NCBI RefSeq assembly: GCF_030325625.1
Contig: NZ_JACAIS010000010.1
Location: 124,001-188,000, forward strand
From: Sphingobacterium sp. N143
GTDB taxonomy: Bacteria; Bacteroidota; Bacteroidia; Sphingobacteriales; Sphingobacteriaceae
Reading direction: 5' to 3'
Length of the DNA: 64,000 nucleotides
Shown: in pieces, positions 55,468 through 64,000 of the stretch
How the letters are laid out: every line of letters starts with the position of its first letter
Position numbering within the stretch: position 1 is the stretch's first letter
The notes under the pieces: model-generated
What the model was told of the DNA's origin: nothing
What the model saw: only the letters and a program-made list of their open reading frames with translations
Database searches by the model: none
Position numbers and translations under genes: made by a program

Positions 55468-57828
55468 CTATAAATCCAACTGTATCCCCAAATTGGCTAC
55501 AGTTCCAGATCCTTTTATATAATAACGGCCTTCGTTTGTAGCTCCACGTACTTCAGCATGGATGGGATAATAGTCAGCATTGAAAAGATTGTTGACAGAA
55601 AATGAAAATGTGATCTTCTGTAATTTATATCGGGTTTGGAAATCAACTAGGTTATATCCTGAAATAGGGTATTTTCCGTAGTTATATTCGTTTGCCGGAA
55701 ATACGTCCCTTCCACCCAAATGGAGATATTGCAGATAAATATTCCATCGATTTGTTAATTTGAGGTCCGCATTTACATTTATTTTGAATGGGGATAATGT
55801 CGCATTGTCAAGCTTATCATCATAATTTCCATCATTACTTAAGTCTTGACGCCCATCCATATAGCCTAATATTGTTCCCAAAGATAGCCATCGAATAGGA
55901 TTGACATGGCCAACAAATTCTAAGCCGTAGATGCGTTGAGGTACTTGAGTAAGCTCATAATTCCCAGGGGTTGATGTTTCAGCGAAGGTGTTCCCTCTTT
56001 TGGAAGTACTATAATAACCTGTTAGCTGATAATCCCAAATAGACATTTTTCCATTTAACCCCAATTCAAAATTATTGACTATTACTGGTTTTGGGTCTAT
56101 TTGGTTCAATGGTACTCCATTGCGCAATACTAGACCAATATCACCGATAGAATATCCTTGAGAAAAAGAAGCAAAGGGTTGCAGATAATTATATTTATTG
56201 TAGCGGGCTGCTAAGTTAAAGACCACTGCATCAGAGTTGTTCTTTTCACCCACGGTTAGTTTACCATTTTTTGTCAGGTCTCCGACTTTTAGTCGGATAT
56301 TTTCATAGCGTAAACCTCCTTTTAAGATCCAATCAGCTCCTAAGTTAAACTTGCTCTGTAGAAAAAGCGCTGTGTTGCGCATATCCATATCTGGTGTTAC
56401 CCAGTCATCTTTCAAAGTTTTCTGAACGGTATGGTCCTTTAACAAATCTATACCATAAATTAAAGAAACCTGACGGTTTGATCCTAGCTGAAATGGTGTG
56501 TTAAAATTAAGTCGTGCACCCTTATGATCCGAATAGTTTTGGTTATAAGTTTCAAATACGGTATTCATGTCCTCATAATACAGACTTAAGTTTGCCGCTG
56601 TTCGTCCATATTGACCATCATATTTAAGGTGGAGGGCTTTGTTATAGGGGGTACCGCCATTAATCACAGTATCAGAAGGAATACCTATGGCAGAGGAGTG
56701 ACCAAAGTCTCCTTTTGTACCCACATATTTGCTATCCTGTAAACTACGATAATAGTTGCCCATAAATTCAAGGCGATGATCAGGTGCGATTTGATAGCCA
56801 ATCTTGGCCAATGCGTTATAAGATTTTGTTTCTCCCAATCCATAAAATGGACTAACGACTGAAGCATCAGAACTGCGCACAACACCTGTATGTCCAGCCT
56901 TACCCTGAACCACATAGTCCCATTGATCTAATTGACCTGAAAATACTTGTGCGATATTATAGCCATAAGTTTCATTCGGTTTGGCTAAGCTCAATGAATT
57001 ATTCAAATAAGTTGAAGAACTTAATTTCTTTCCTTTCTCCGCTTTTTTAGTAATATAATTTATGACACCACCAGCGGCTCCGTTACCATACATTGCCGTA
57101 GCTCCATTGACAACTTCGATATGGTCTATGGCACTTGCATCGATAGTCCGTAAATCACGGCCACCATTACGCAGTGGAGTAGACTGTGGAATGCCATCAA
57201 TTAAAACCAAAAAATTTCGACCCCGAATTTTCGCAATAAAATTATTCTGACTTTCTTCACTAGGAGAGATGCTGGGTACTTTTTGCATCAAGATAGCCGG
57301 TAAGTTATCGTTGATTTGCCTTTGCTGATCCAAAGCTGACCCGCCGATGTAGGTGACCGTAGATGGCACTTCACTGATATTTTCTGCCAATCGGCTTGCT
57401 GTTACGACGACCTCATCCAAATGCTGCTGTTTTGTATTCATGGCAATAGTACCCATGTTTAGCTGCTCTTCGACAATGTCGATATCTTGCACAACCTGTT
57501 GAAACCCAATTAAGCTTATCAGGATACGGTTTTTTCCATAATTTACGTTGGTAAGTTTAAAAAAACCATCCTTGTCTGATTTTGTTGCGTTTCCATATTG
57601 CAGGTGAATATGGGCATTGGCTAACGGTAGACCTTGCTTATCCACAATGCGCCCGCTGATGATACACTGTTGCTGAGGGTATAAATGCTGTGATAGTTTT
57701 GAAGAACTGATCAACGGTCGATCGTTGATGATAGATTTCGCCGTCGCATGGTCAATTGATGATAAAGAAAATGAACCCGAAAGCAATAGGGCCATTAATG
57801 TTGCTCCATCAGTTTGTTTAATTTTCAT
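55468..57828 (-). CDS. TonB-dependent outer-membrane receptor (siderophore type)
   Basis: 786 aa. A signal region is followed by a carboxypeptidase-D-like repeat (ISGRIVDKQGLPLANAHIHL, residues about 55-135), a plug (SEVPSTVTYIGGSALD, FLVLIDGIPQSTPLR, ATAMYGNGAAGGVINYIT) and a barrel ending VANLGIQLDL. The plug and late-barrel blocks (FSVNNLFNADYYPIHAE) fit the FecA/FhuE-like iron-siderophore group rather than SusC. A -7 box one mismatch from consensus (TACCTTTA at 57880-57873) lies upstream with an 8-bp AT-rich dyad behind it (57881-57907). Iron control by Fur is plausible but no clear Fur box is seen. Confidence 0.9.
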   Translation of the reverse strand: MKIKQTDGATLMALLLSGSFSLSSIDHATAKSIINDRPLISSSKLSQHLYPQQQCIISGRIVDKQGLPLANAHIHLQYGNATKSDKDGFFKLTNVNYGKNRILISLIGFQQVVQDIDIVEEQLNMGTIAMNTKQQHLDEVVVTASRLAENISEVPSTVTYIGGSALDQQRQINDNLPAILMQKVPSISPSEESQNNFIAKIRGRNFLVLIDGIPQSTPLRNGGRDLRTIDASAIDHIEVVNGATAMYGNGAAGGVINYITKKAEKGKKLSSSTYLNNSLSLAKPNETYGYNIAQVFSGQLDQWDYVVQGKAGHTGVVRSSDASVVSPFYGLGETKSYNALAKIGYQIAPDHRLEFMGNYYRSLQDSKYVGTKGDFGHSSAIGIPSDTVINGGTPYNKALHLKYDGQYGRTAANLSLYYEDMNTVFETYNQNYSDHKGARLNFNTPFQLGSNRQVSLIYGIDLLKDHTVQKTLKDDWVTPDMDMRNTALFLQSKFNLGADWILKGGLRYENIRLKVGDLTKNGKLTVGEKNNSDAVVFNLAARYNKYNYLQPFASFSQGYSIGDIGLVLRNGVPLNQIDPKPVIVNNFELGLNGKMSIWDYQLTGYYSTSKRGNTFAETSTPGNYELTQVPQRIYGLEFVGHVNPIRWLSLGTILGYMDGRQDLSNDGNYDDKLDNATLSPFKINVNADLKLTNRWNIYLQYLHLGGRDVFPANEYNYGKYPISGYNLVDFQTRYKLQKITFSFSVNNLFNADYYPIHAEVRGATNEGRYYIKGSGTVANLGIQLDL

Positions 57829-58118
57829 TTAACCGAAATATGTATAAAGACTTAAATTAGCTTTAGCTGGCATAAAGGTATATTATTTTTAATTGTTCTA
57901 AATAATATTGTAAAAGAAATATTTTGATAAAGAGGTAAAGGCTCATTACAAATCTATATAAAACCAACAGTCCTATCTGACCTTGTCGGATTCTTACCCT
58001 GTGTTGATTGTTTTTTTGGCACGGATATGGGATGTTATGAGTTAAAAAGCTCCTGTTTTAATTCGTTATGATTGAATCATGGAGTGTTGTTATATTCCGA
58101 AACTTAAAAGTTAAGATC

Positions 58119-58511
58119 ATGAAAAGAATTCTTATACTGTTTGTTGCGATCTCCGTATTTGGAGCCTGCAGCAAGGATGAAACCAGCGGAAGAGAAGCCG
58201 AAAGAATGGAACTGGACAGAATGAAACAGGAAATAAAGGACAGGATTAGCCAGGTCCCCTGTGACAACCAAGAGGAATGGGTGGTGATGGAACTTGGAAG
58301 CAAAGCCTGTGGTGGACCGCAGGAATATATTGCGTATCCTACAGAACTGGATGAGGAGGACATAGACGACCTCATTGAGGAATATACACAGAAGGAAAAG
58401 GATTTCAATAAAAAGTACAATATCGTATCAGATTGTAGGGCTGTCGCCAAACCGACTGGAGTTACCTGTGAGGATGGAAAGCCAAAACTGATTTTTCCTC
58501 AAGTGAATTAG
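58119..58511 (+). CDS. Hypothetical lipoprotein with acidic helical region
   Basis: 130 aa from 58119, where the signal MKRILILFVAISVFGAC begins (Cys17). A highly charged helix follows (REAERMELDRMKQEIKDRI), then a compact domain with four cysteines (VPCDNQEEW, KACGGPQEY, VSDCRAV, VTCEDG) that probably form two disulfides. EELDEEDIDDLIEEY-like acid runs separate them. Family not recognised. A hairpin follows the gene. Confidence 0.7.
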   Translation: MKRILILFVAISVFGACSKDETSGREAERMELDRMKQEIKDRISQVPCDNQEEWVVMELGSKACGGPQEYIAYPTELDEEDIDDLIEEYTQKEKDFNKKYNIVSDCRAVAKPTGVTCEDGKPKLIFPQVN

Positions 58512-58558
58512 TCGTTTAGGACAGCGTGAATATTCATTATTCTGTTCTTAAACTATAA

Positions 58559-58602
58559 AATCCTGCGGAAAATATGCATATGTATATATTTTCTGCAGGA
58601 TT
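58559..58602 (+). terminator. Hairpin downstream of the lipoprotein gene
   Basis: 17-bp stem AATCCTGCGGAAAATAT with 58586-58602 (one G-T pair), loop of 10 nt. A/T-rich at the top, no clear T tract after it. Confidence 0.55.
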
Positions 58603-58686
58603 ATGAAGTATATAATTATTTTAAACTTTTGATTAGCACATGTCTGTGCATTTTTTTGTGTTCAACTCAACAGATGGAATTCACCA

Positions 58687-58935
58687 TTAATTTATCAGTT
58701 GTAATTTTCCAATAAAAGGGCGGTTATCAATAGTATTAATAGCTTCCTTGATTGAATAGCATAATTGATAATTCTCATGAAGCATTTCTTTGTTCCTTTC
58801 GATTTTTTCTTGTTCGATCTTGTCAAAGACCCAAATCGGGGATAGTGGATCTGAATTTAACTTAGTAATTAACACCGTATACCCATCTTTTTGGGCATCC
58901 TGTAGTCTCTCTTTAGTTATTTCTACTATTTTCAT
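58687..58935 (-). CDS. Hypothetical small soluble protein
   Basis: 82 aa. It starts MKIVEITKERLQDAQKDGY and has a beta-alpha layout (TVLITKLNSDPLSPIWVFD), then an acidic-basic helix (IEQEKIERNKEMLHEN). No family is recognised and no neighbour suggests a role. Confidence 0.5.
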   Translation of the reverse strand: MKIVEITKERLQDAQKDGYTVLITKLNSDPLSPIWVFDKIEQEKIERNKEMLHENYQLCYSIKEAINTIDNRPFIGKLQLIN

Positions 58936-59410
58936 AGTGAGATAATATACAAAAAAAAATATAAACCGCAGATCTTGAAAAGGCGTTGGACTGGCTCCTT
59001 ATATGGTAATTAATGGCACTGAGTACCTCCAATAGCAAGTTCAGGAAGTTTCAAGTAGTGACCTGAAACGCATAGAAGTGTAACAAAAAGAGATCGAAAT
59101 GAAAGATTCTTCGTGTTAGAAATAATAAATATTTCTTTTCTATTTGAAATATAAATGTTAATTTGACATTAATTGTTTGCTGCATACCTAACTATGCACG
59201 GAAACTGAAAAGGTTAAAACTAAAATTATAAACCAATTCAGCTAAAAGATAGATTATTTGAGATATTGGTCGTTAGCCCAATATGTTTCAGGATTGCTCG
59301 AATTGCGTGCTTATTGTGACATCTTCTGGTAGAAATCGTGGTGATTCCAGACAGATAAGACCGATAGCTGAATAAGAAATTATGATCTTCGTAAACGAAT
59401 AAAGTTTTTT
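58936..59410. other. Intergenic region with no gene seen
   Basis: 475 nt before the arabinofuranosidase gene. I see no open frame of coding character, no hairpin and no exact TAnnTTTG box. Confidence 0.4.
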
Positions 59411-60955
59411 ATGATGAAACTAAAATTTATAATAGGAATAGCATTTGTCCTGTCTAATGGAATGCTATTTGGTCAAAGTGAGGTGAAATTAGAACGTCCA
59501 GAGCAGGAGCTAACAATAAGCAGGCATATTTATGGGCATTTTGCTGAACATTTAGGACGCTGTATATATGATGGTTTTTATGTGGGGGAGAAAAATGATT
59601 CTATTCCCCATACAGGCGGTGTTCGCGTAGATGTTATTGAGGCCTTAAAGAAATTGAATATTCCCAATCTGCGTTGGCCTGGTGGATGTTTTGCGGATAC
59701 TTATCATTGGAAGGATGGCATTGGTCCCAAGGCACAGCGTCCATCAATGGTAAATAACTGGTGGGGAGGAGTGACCGAGGACAATTCATTTGGCACCCAT
59801 GATTTTCTCAATATGTGTGAATTGCTGGGGGCAGAACCTTATTTGGCCGGTAATGTGGGAAGTGGTGAAGTGCAGGAATTGACGGACTGGGTTCAATATG
59901 TGAATTTTGCAGGTAAAAGCCCGATGTCGGACCTAAGACGCAAAAATGGTCGGCATGAGCCCTGGAAGGTTAAGTTTTGGGGAGTAGGAAATGAATCTTG
60001 GGGCTGTGGTGGAAATATGACAGCGGATTATTATACAGATATCTTCCGTAAATATGCCACCTTTATGTCAGATTGGACCAATGGAAGTGGCCTGTATCGT
60101 ATAGCCTCTGGAGCGAACAGTGCTGATTATAATTGGACAGAAACGTTGATGAAGAAAATTCCTGCAAGCTTGATGAAAGGAATGGGGCTCCATCATTATG
60201 CGGTGATCAATTGGAATAAGAAAGGTTCTGCCGTACATTATTCGGATGAGGAATATTTTAAAACCATGAAATCCGCTTGGTTTATGAATGAGTTGGTGGA
60301 AAAGAATATGGCCATTATGGACAAATACGATCCAGATGGAAAAGTCGATCTTATCGTCGATGAATGGGGCGGTTGGTATGAAGTTGAGCCAGGCACCAAT
60401 CCTGGATTTTTATACCAACAAAATACCATGCGTGATGCCATGATTGCCGGGATGACGTTAAATATCTTTAATAATCATGCCCGCAGGGTAAAAATGGCCA
60501 ACTTGGCCCAAGCTGTAAACGTACTACAGGCTGTTATCCTAACTGAAGGCAAAAACATGATTTTAACACCAACTTATCATGTGATGGAAATGTATAAGGT
60601 ACATCAGGATGCAAAATTGATTCCTATTGCGCTGCAGTCGACCGATTTTGAATTTAATAATGAGAAAATTCCGGCACTCTCCGTTTCGGCATCTCAGGAT
60701 AGAGAGGGACGTACACATATTTCTTTAGTCAATATCGATCCGAAAAAGAAAAATAAGCTACGTATTGATCTTGGAGGACTGAAGGCCACAAAAGTTCATG
60801 GTCGTATTCTTAGCTCGGACGATCTCAGGGCTTATAATTCATTTAAACAGCCAACAAGGATTAAGCCAGCTGTATATCAAGAGGCAAAAATAATAAACGG
60901 CGTTGTGGAAATTGAGATTCCTGCATTTTCGGTGATTGTTCTGGAACTCCAATAA
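59411..60955 (+). CDS. Alpha-L-arabinofuranosidase, GH51 family, exported
   Basis: 514 aa, near the usual length. The signal peptide ends with LFGQ. The (beta/alpha)8 barrel has the GH51 residues: acid/base Glu195 in WGVGNESWG and nucleophile Glu318 in VDEWGGWY; substrate-binding PNLRWPGGCFAD is also present. A C-terminal beta-sandwich (about 395-514) ends the protein. The enzyme removes arabinofuranose side chains from arabinan or arabinoxylan. It stands alone, without a SusC/SusD pair or regulator beside it. Confidence 0.94.
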   Translation: MMKLKFIIGIAFVLSNGMLFGQSEVKLERPEQELTISRHIYGHFAEHLGRCIYDGFYVGEKNDSIPHTGGVRVDVIEALKKLNIPNLRWPGGCFADTYHWKDGIGPKAQRPSMVNNWWGGVTEDNSFGTHDFLNMCELLGAEPYLAGNVGSGEVQELTDWVQYVNFAGKSPMSDLRRKNGRHEPWKVKFWGVGNESWGCGGNMTADYYTDIFRKYATFMSDWTNGSGLYRIASGANSADYNWTETLMKKIPASLMKGMGLHHYAVINWNKKGSAVHYSDEEYFKTMKSAWFMNELVEKNMAIMDKYDPDGKVDLIVDEWGGWYEVEPGTNPGFLYQQNTMRDAMIAGMTLNIFNNHARRVKMANLAQAVNVLQAVILTEGKNMILTPTYHVMEMYKVHQDAKLIPIALQSTDFEFNNEKIPALSVSASQDREGRTHISLVNIDPKKKNKLRIDLGGLKATKVHGRILSSDDLRAYNSFKQPTRIKPAVYQEAKIINGVVEIEIPAFSVIVLELQ

Positions 60956-61035
60956 ACGGATTTGAATAGATATCCCTGTAGTCTTCAGGCGCTGTTATGA
61001 TTCGCAAAAGAACTATACTCACCGCTACAGGGGCA

Positions 61036-62121
61036 TCATTTTCTTTGCAGTGCTGTCAGTTTTTTACGTAAAGGCGTATCAACCCATCGCATAACCACAT
61101 AGGCGATCAGTAAATTGAATAGCATTAATCCCGTTACTATTCCTACCAATTTAATCCCGTTAGGCTGATGCATTGTATAGTAATCACCAAATAACCAAAC
61201 CGAGGTAATATGAGTCATATAAAGTGGATAAGAAAGGTTTCCTATAAATGAAAGAAATACTGAAGCCTTTTTAGTTACCGAAGTTCCTGCGGCTATACTG
61301 AGAAAAAGGGGGAACACCAACATCACAATAATACATTCGGAGATCCAGTCGCCGTTGTGATGCGGAAAGAAAAAAACTGCAGTGAACAGCAGACAGAGGA
61401 TCAAGTAATTCTGTTTGTTAGGAATAATAAGCTGATATCTATAGATAAGCATTCCTGCAAGAAAGGAGAAACTTACCCGTGCAATACCATCTGTCACAGA
61501 AAGTATATCCCAGCCACCGATAAGCCAGCCAGCCCTGGAGGCACAGAGCACTAAAAAAGCACCCGCTAGCAGACAAAGCACCAAAAGCTTCGATCTGGCA
61601 ATCCGAGAAAGGACCACTGCGTAAATGATATTAGCGATATATTCGAAAAATAGAGACCAGGATGGGGTATTAAAAGGAAATAGACCACCACCACGATAGT
61701 CAATAAAAGGAAAAGGAAGCAGTATAAGTGAGAACAGGCTTGCAAAGATGATTTTTGCCATTCCTGACGATGCCGGATCAGGAATAAAAGGATTGAAAAG
61801 GTAGCCTATGAGCCCTATCAACGTTCCGAATACGACAAGTGGATGTAACCTGACCAGCCGATTGGTAAAGAACTTTTTGATCCCGATCTGGTCTATCCGC
61901 CCATCATAAGCATAGGCAATCACAAACCCAGACAGGCAAAAAAAGAAGTCAACAGCCAGATAACCATGGCCTAACCAATTGGATTCATAATCATTAACAT
62001 AAATCATTTCTAGATAATGAAACAATAATATAATTAATGCGGCAATCCCCCTTAGACCATCAAGTAAAATGAAATGGGGCTTTTGTGAGGAGACGGAAGC
62101 ATCAGTAGAAAGTAGGTTCAT
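61036..62121 (-). CDS. Acyltransferase 3 family membrane protein (OafA/YrhL type)
   Basis: 361 aa, about ten membrane helices. The family block LDGLRGIAALIILLFHY near residue 20 carries the catalytic His, and VDFFFCLSGFVIAYAYDGR the second conserved block. The protein transfers acetyl or other short acyl groups from acyl-CoA to cell-surface sugars or small molecules. It is convergent with the arabinofuranosidase gene. Confidence 0.9.
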   Translation of the reverse strand: MNLLSTDASVSSQKPHFILLDGLRGIAALIILLFHYLEMIYVNDYESNWLGHGYLAVDFFFCLSGFVIAYAYDGRIDQIGIKKFFTNRLVRLHPLVVFGTLIGLIGYLFNPFIPDPASSGMAKIIFASLFSLILLPFPFIDYRGGGLFPFNTPSWSLFFEYIANIIYAVVLSRIARSKLLVLCLLAGAFLVLCASRAGWLIGGWDILSVTDGIARVSFSFLAGMLIYRYQLIIPNKQNYLILCLLFTAVFFFPHHNGDWISECIIVMLVFPLFLSIAAGTSVTKKASVFLSFIGNLSYPLYMTHITSVWLFGDYYTMHQPNGIKLVGIVTGLMLFNLLIAYVVMRWVDTPLRKKLTALQRK

Positions 62122-62532
62122 TTCGTTCAGGTTGACATTTACACGTTGTGAACCTTAAAAGTAGTTTTTTTATCTATACTTCATATTTGGGGCACGTAAA
62201 TTCTTTGCTACAGAAGACCATTTTCAAGGAAAGTTCTATTCTCTAAGGAGCTTCAATAGTACTGAAGTTAAAAAGAAATGAGATGATACAGAAGAACCAG
62301 AATGTCTTTGATACTTCTGCAATTAAATAAAGGATATCGCTCGCATAGACAGAAAGAGAAATCAGTTTTCCTGTTATAAAGTTGGCAAATATAAATCCCT
62401 CATTGGGCAATGAAGAGGTTTGAAGGCTAAATAGTTTCATCGGGAAGTATCTACAACACAACGGGAAATACAGATACGGCCAACAGCTCGGACTGAATTT
62501 ACATTTGTAATGTGATTAAAATAGATTTCATT
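62122..62532. other. Intergenic region, one doubtful reading frame
   Basis: 411 nt. A minus-strand frame at 62243-62461 (72 aa) has a hydrophobic helix (FWFFCIISFLFNF) but no convincing start signal or family. I do not annotate it as a gene. Confidence 0.3.
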
Positions 62533-63831
62533 ATGAAGTGTAAACATTCAATCGGGTTAGGTCTGGCGTTCGTGTCATTGGTCCTAAGCGCATGTAGTAA
62601 AAATGATGATATGCCACAAACATCAGCGGCGACCATCACCATAGAAAATATATTGGATGCCAAACCATTGGTAGAATCCGGAACTTTCAAAAATAACGGA
62701 ACCTCTCCTGTGATTATGCCCGGAGAATCAATTTCCATTAAATTCTCAGCCGCCAAAGGTCAAGCCCTGAGTTTTGCCTCGATGTATGGATGGTCGAATG
62801 ACTTGTTTTTTGCCCCCACAAATCCAGGTATAAAATTGTATCAGGATAATGGTACCCCTATTGAGGGGAATGTATCTGCACAAATTAAATTATGGGATAA
62901 CGGTACGCGCATTAATCAAAAACCAGGTGCCACTGTCATCCATCCAGGTACAGCAGAAGTCACACCGAAGACTGTTACAGAAGTCAATGGAACCGATGCT
63001 CAGGGGAATACCTATGCTGAAGCTTCAATGCTTATGAAAGCATTACTGCATTATGATGGTGATTCATATTTTACTTTGACCATAAGCAATATTTCTGGTG
63101 GCACAGCTAATCCCACACCGTTTAGTCCCGGAGTATGGGCTGTTTCCTATAGCGCTGGCGGAAATTTATTAAACCCTAATCCATTATATGAAGCAGGCAA
63201 GCCCAGTACTGATGGCATGACGGCCATCGCTGAAATGGGTGACAACAGTAAGTTGGCCAATTACCTGACTGCACAGACAGGTATTTTCACTCCACTATCA
63301 CCAGTACTGGTCGTTGTATATCGAGCCAATGAAAACCCAATTTATAAGGTAGGTGAAAATGACCGAGGAAAAGGATTGAAGGATTTGGCACAAAAAGGTG
63401 ACGCGGCAGGTTTAGCCGCCAATCTTAAAACGGTAGCAGGTGTTAAAGACGTTTATGTTCTTCCAGCAGCGAGTACAACAGTTTTACTTCCTCCAAATGG
63501 TGGGCAGCCAGGAGGACGTGTTTCACAACAGTTAACTGTTTCCGAAGGAGATCGTCTAGCTATTGCAACGATGTATGGGTTTTCCAATGATTGGTTCTTC
63601 GCTTCAAAAGATAATGGAATAGATGCCACCACAAAAGGTGATGTGACATCTTCAATAGGATTGTTTGATAACGGAACAGCACTTGATCAATTCCCGGGAG
63701 CGGGTAACGCGCAGGCAGGATTGGGTGGTACACCTTTGACCGAAAGTAAACCAATCAAAGCAGTACCTAACCCAAATGCTTTCACGATGCTGCCATCAAT
63801 GGCGAAAATAATTAAAGTAACTATCAACTGA
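62533..63831 (+). CDS. Lipoprotein with two spondin-N domains
   Basis: 432 aa from 62533, giving the lipobox LVLSAC; the frame opens 7 codons earlier at 62512. Two spondin_N repeats are visible: residues about 30-195 (TITIENILDAK, ALSFASMYGWSNDLFFAP, LWDNGTRINQKPGA) and about 230-430 (LAIATMYGFSNDWFFAS, LFDNGTALDQFPGAG). The matching SMYGWSNDLFF / TMYGFSNDWFF blocks show duplication. Bacterial spondin proteins are surface or extracellular and of unknown function. Confidence 0.9.
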   Translation: MKCKHSIGLGLAFVSLVLSACSKNDDMPQTSAATITIENILDAKPLVESGTFKNNGTSPVIMPGESISIKFSAAKGQALSFASMYGWSNDLFFAPTNPGIKLYQDNGTPIEGNVSAQIKLWDNGTRINQKPGATVIHPGTAEVTPKTVTEVNGTDAQGNTYAEASMLMKALLHYDGDSYFTLTISNISGGTANPTPFSPGVWAVSYSAGGNLLNPNPLYEAGKPSTDGMTAIAEMGDNSKLANYLTAQTGIFTPLSPVLVVVYRANENPIYKVGENDRGKGLKDLAQKGDAAGLAANLKTVAGVKDVYVLPAASTTVLLPPNGGQPGGRVSQQLTVSEGDRLAIATMYGFSNDWFFASKDNGIDATTKGDVTSSIGLFDNGTALDQFPGAGNAQAGLGGTPLTESKPIKAVPNPNAFTMLPSMAKIIKVTIN

Positions 63832-63936
63832 TAGATCTCAAGTTGTAGCCAATGAAGTTATTGAATGGCCCTGGCAAAGGTGTGGAAGAGAGATAGTCCA
63901 TCGGATAACAAATAAATAATAAATCGGTATTGTAAC

Positions 63937-64000
63937 ATGAATAATTTAAGAAGAGAACGATTCTGCGGGCTTATAGCCATTACATTGTTTACGATGTGTT
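63937..64000 (+). CDS. Exported protein, N terminus only
   Basis: The frame starts MNNLRRERFCGLIAITLF and runs off the right edge. It reads like a signal peptide (basic start, hydrophobic core). It lies 105 nt after the spondin gene, same strand. Confidence 0.4.
   Translation, partial: MNNLRRERFCGLIAITLFTMC

Noticed and set aside
60974..61032. CCCTGTAG / CTACAGGG repeat between the arabinofuranosidase and acyltransferase genes
   Set aside because: 8-bp arms are 43 nt apart with no supporting inner stem; too weak to call a terminator.
62243..62461. A 72-codon minus-strand frame with a hydrophobic helix
   Set aside because: No plausible ribosome binding site or family, and it sits alone in AT-rich spacer; kept only as a note on the intergenic region.
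1..64000. CRISPR array, prophage, transposase or integrase genes
   Set aside because: No regularly spaced repeats and no recognisable recombinase, Cas or phage structural protein were seen on either strand.

Overview
The window is a piece of a Bacteroidota chromosome, most likely a member of the Sphingobacteriaceae close to Sphingobacterium. The evidence is a SusC/SusD pair, TonB-dependent receptors, many lipoproteins with a ...SC lipobox, low GC, weak Shine-Dalgarno sequences, and several -7 promoter boxes of the Bacteroidota TAnnTTTG type. The genus is inferred from gene content. Nothing looks phage-like, and I see no insertion sequence or CRISPR array.

Layout. 1-8.4 kb holds a YceI lipoprotein divergent from an HxlR regulator, a phosphoesterase/di-heme peroxidase pair, a frameshifted TetR gene, a DUF4382 lipoprotein, a GhrA-like dehydrogenase and a DinB protein. 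8.9-17.8 kb is a SusC/SusD outer-membrane uptake locus followed by a fasciclin lipoprotein, a Gfo/Idh/MocA oxidoreductase, a glycerophosphodiesterase and a GxDLY/SGNH esterase. 17.9-24.1 kb is a minus-strand RND efflux operon (adaptor, pump, TolC, small upstream lipoprotein). 24.5-29.9 kb has an M60 metallopeptidase and a run of small regulators and enzymes. 30.1-38.1 kb looks like sugar catabolism: DUF1800/DUF1501 pair, Gfo/Idh oxidoreductase, PmoA-like protein, enolase-superfamily enzyme and ROK kinase. 38.3-40.9 kb holds a VOC protein, an N-terminally truncated RsgA GTPase next to a tRNA-Leu, and two small proteins.

42.6-52.2 kb is the most notable part: a compact minus-strand high-affinity potassium (Kdp) operon. 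It begins with two membrane microproteins of 47 and 27 aa and two small paralogous soluble proteins. It continues with kdpF (25 aa, overlapping the gene before it by ATGA), kdpA, kdpB, kdpC, an outer-membrane porin, a KdpD N-terminal sensor and a separate HAMP-PAS histidine kinase. No kdpE is present in the window. A pair of palindromes exactly 20 bp apart lies upstream.

52.7-64 kb carries an ECF sigma factor with a coupled membrane protein, a siderophore-type TonB receptor, a GH51 arabinofuranosidase, an acyltransferase and a two-domain spondin protein.

Regulatory sequence is readable in several places. An almost identical 17-bp palindrome (TTGACAnACTnTTGTCA) sits 10-11 bp upstream of the -7 box of two unlinked genes, the DinB gene and a VOC gene, which suggests a small shared regulon. 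Both divergent HxlR loci have their own repeat in the spacer: a palindrome in one, a tandem direct repeat in the other.
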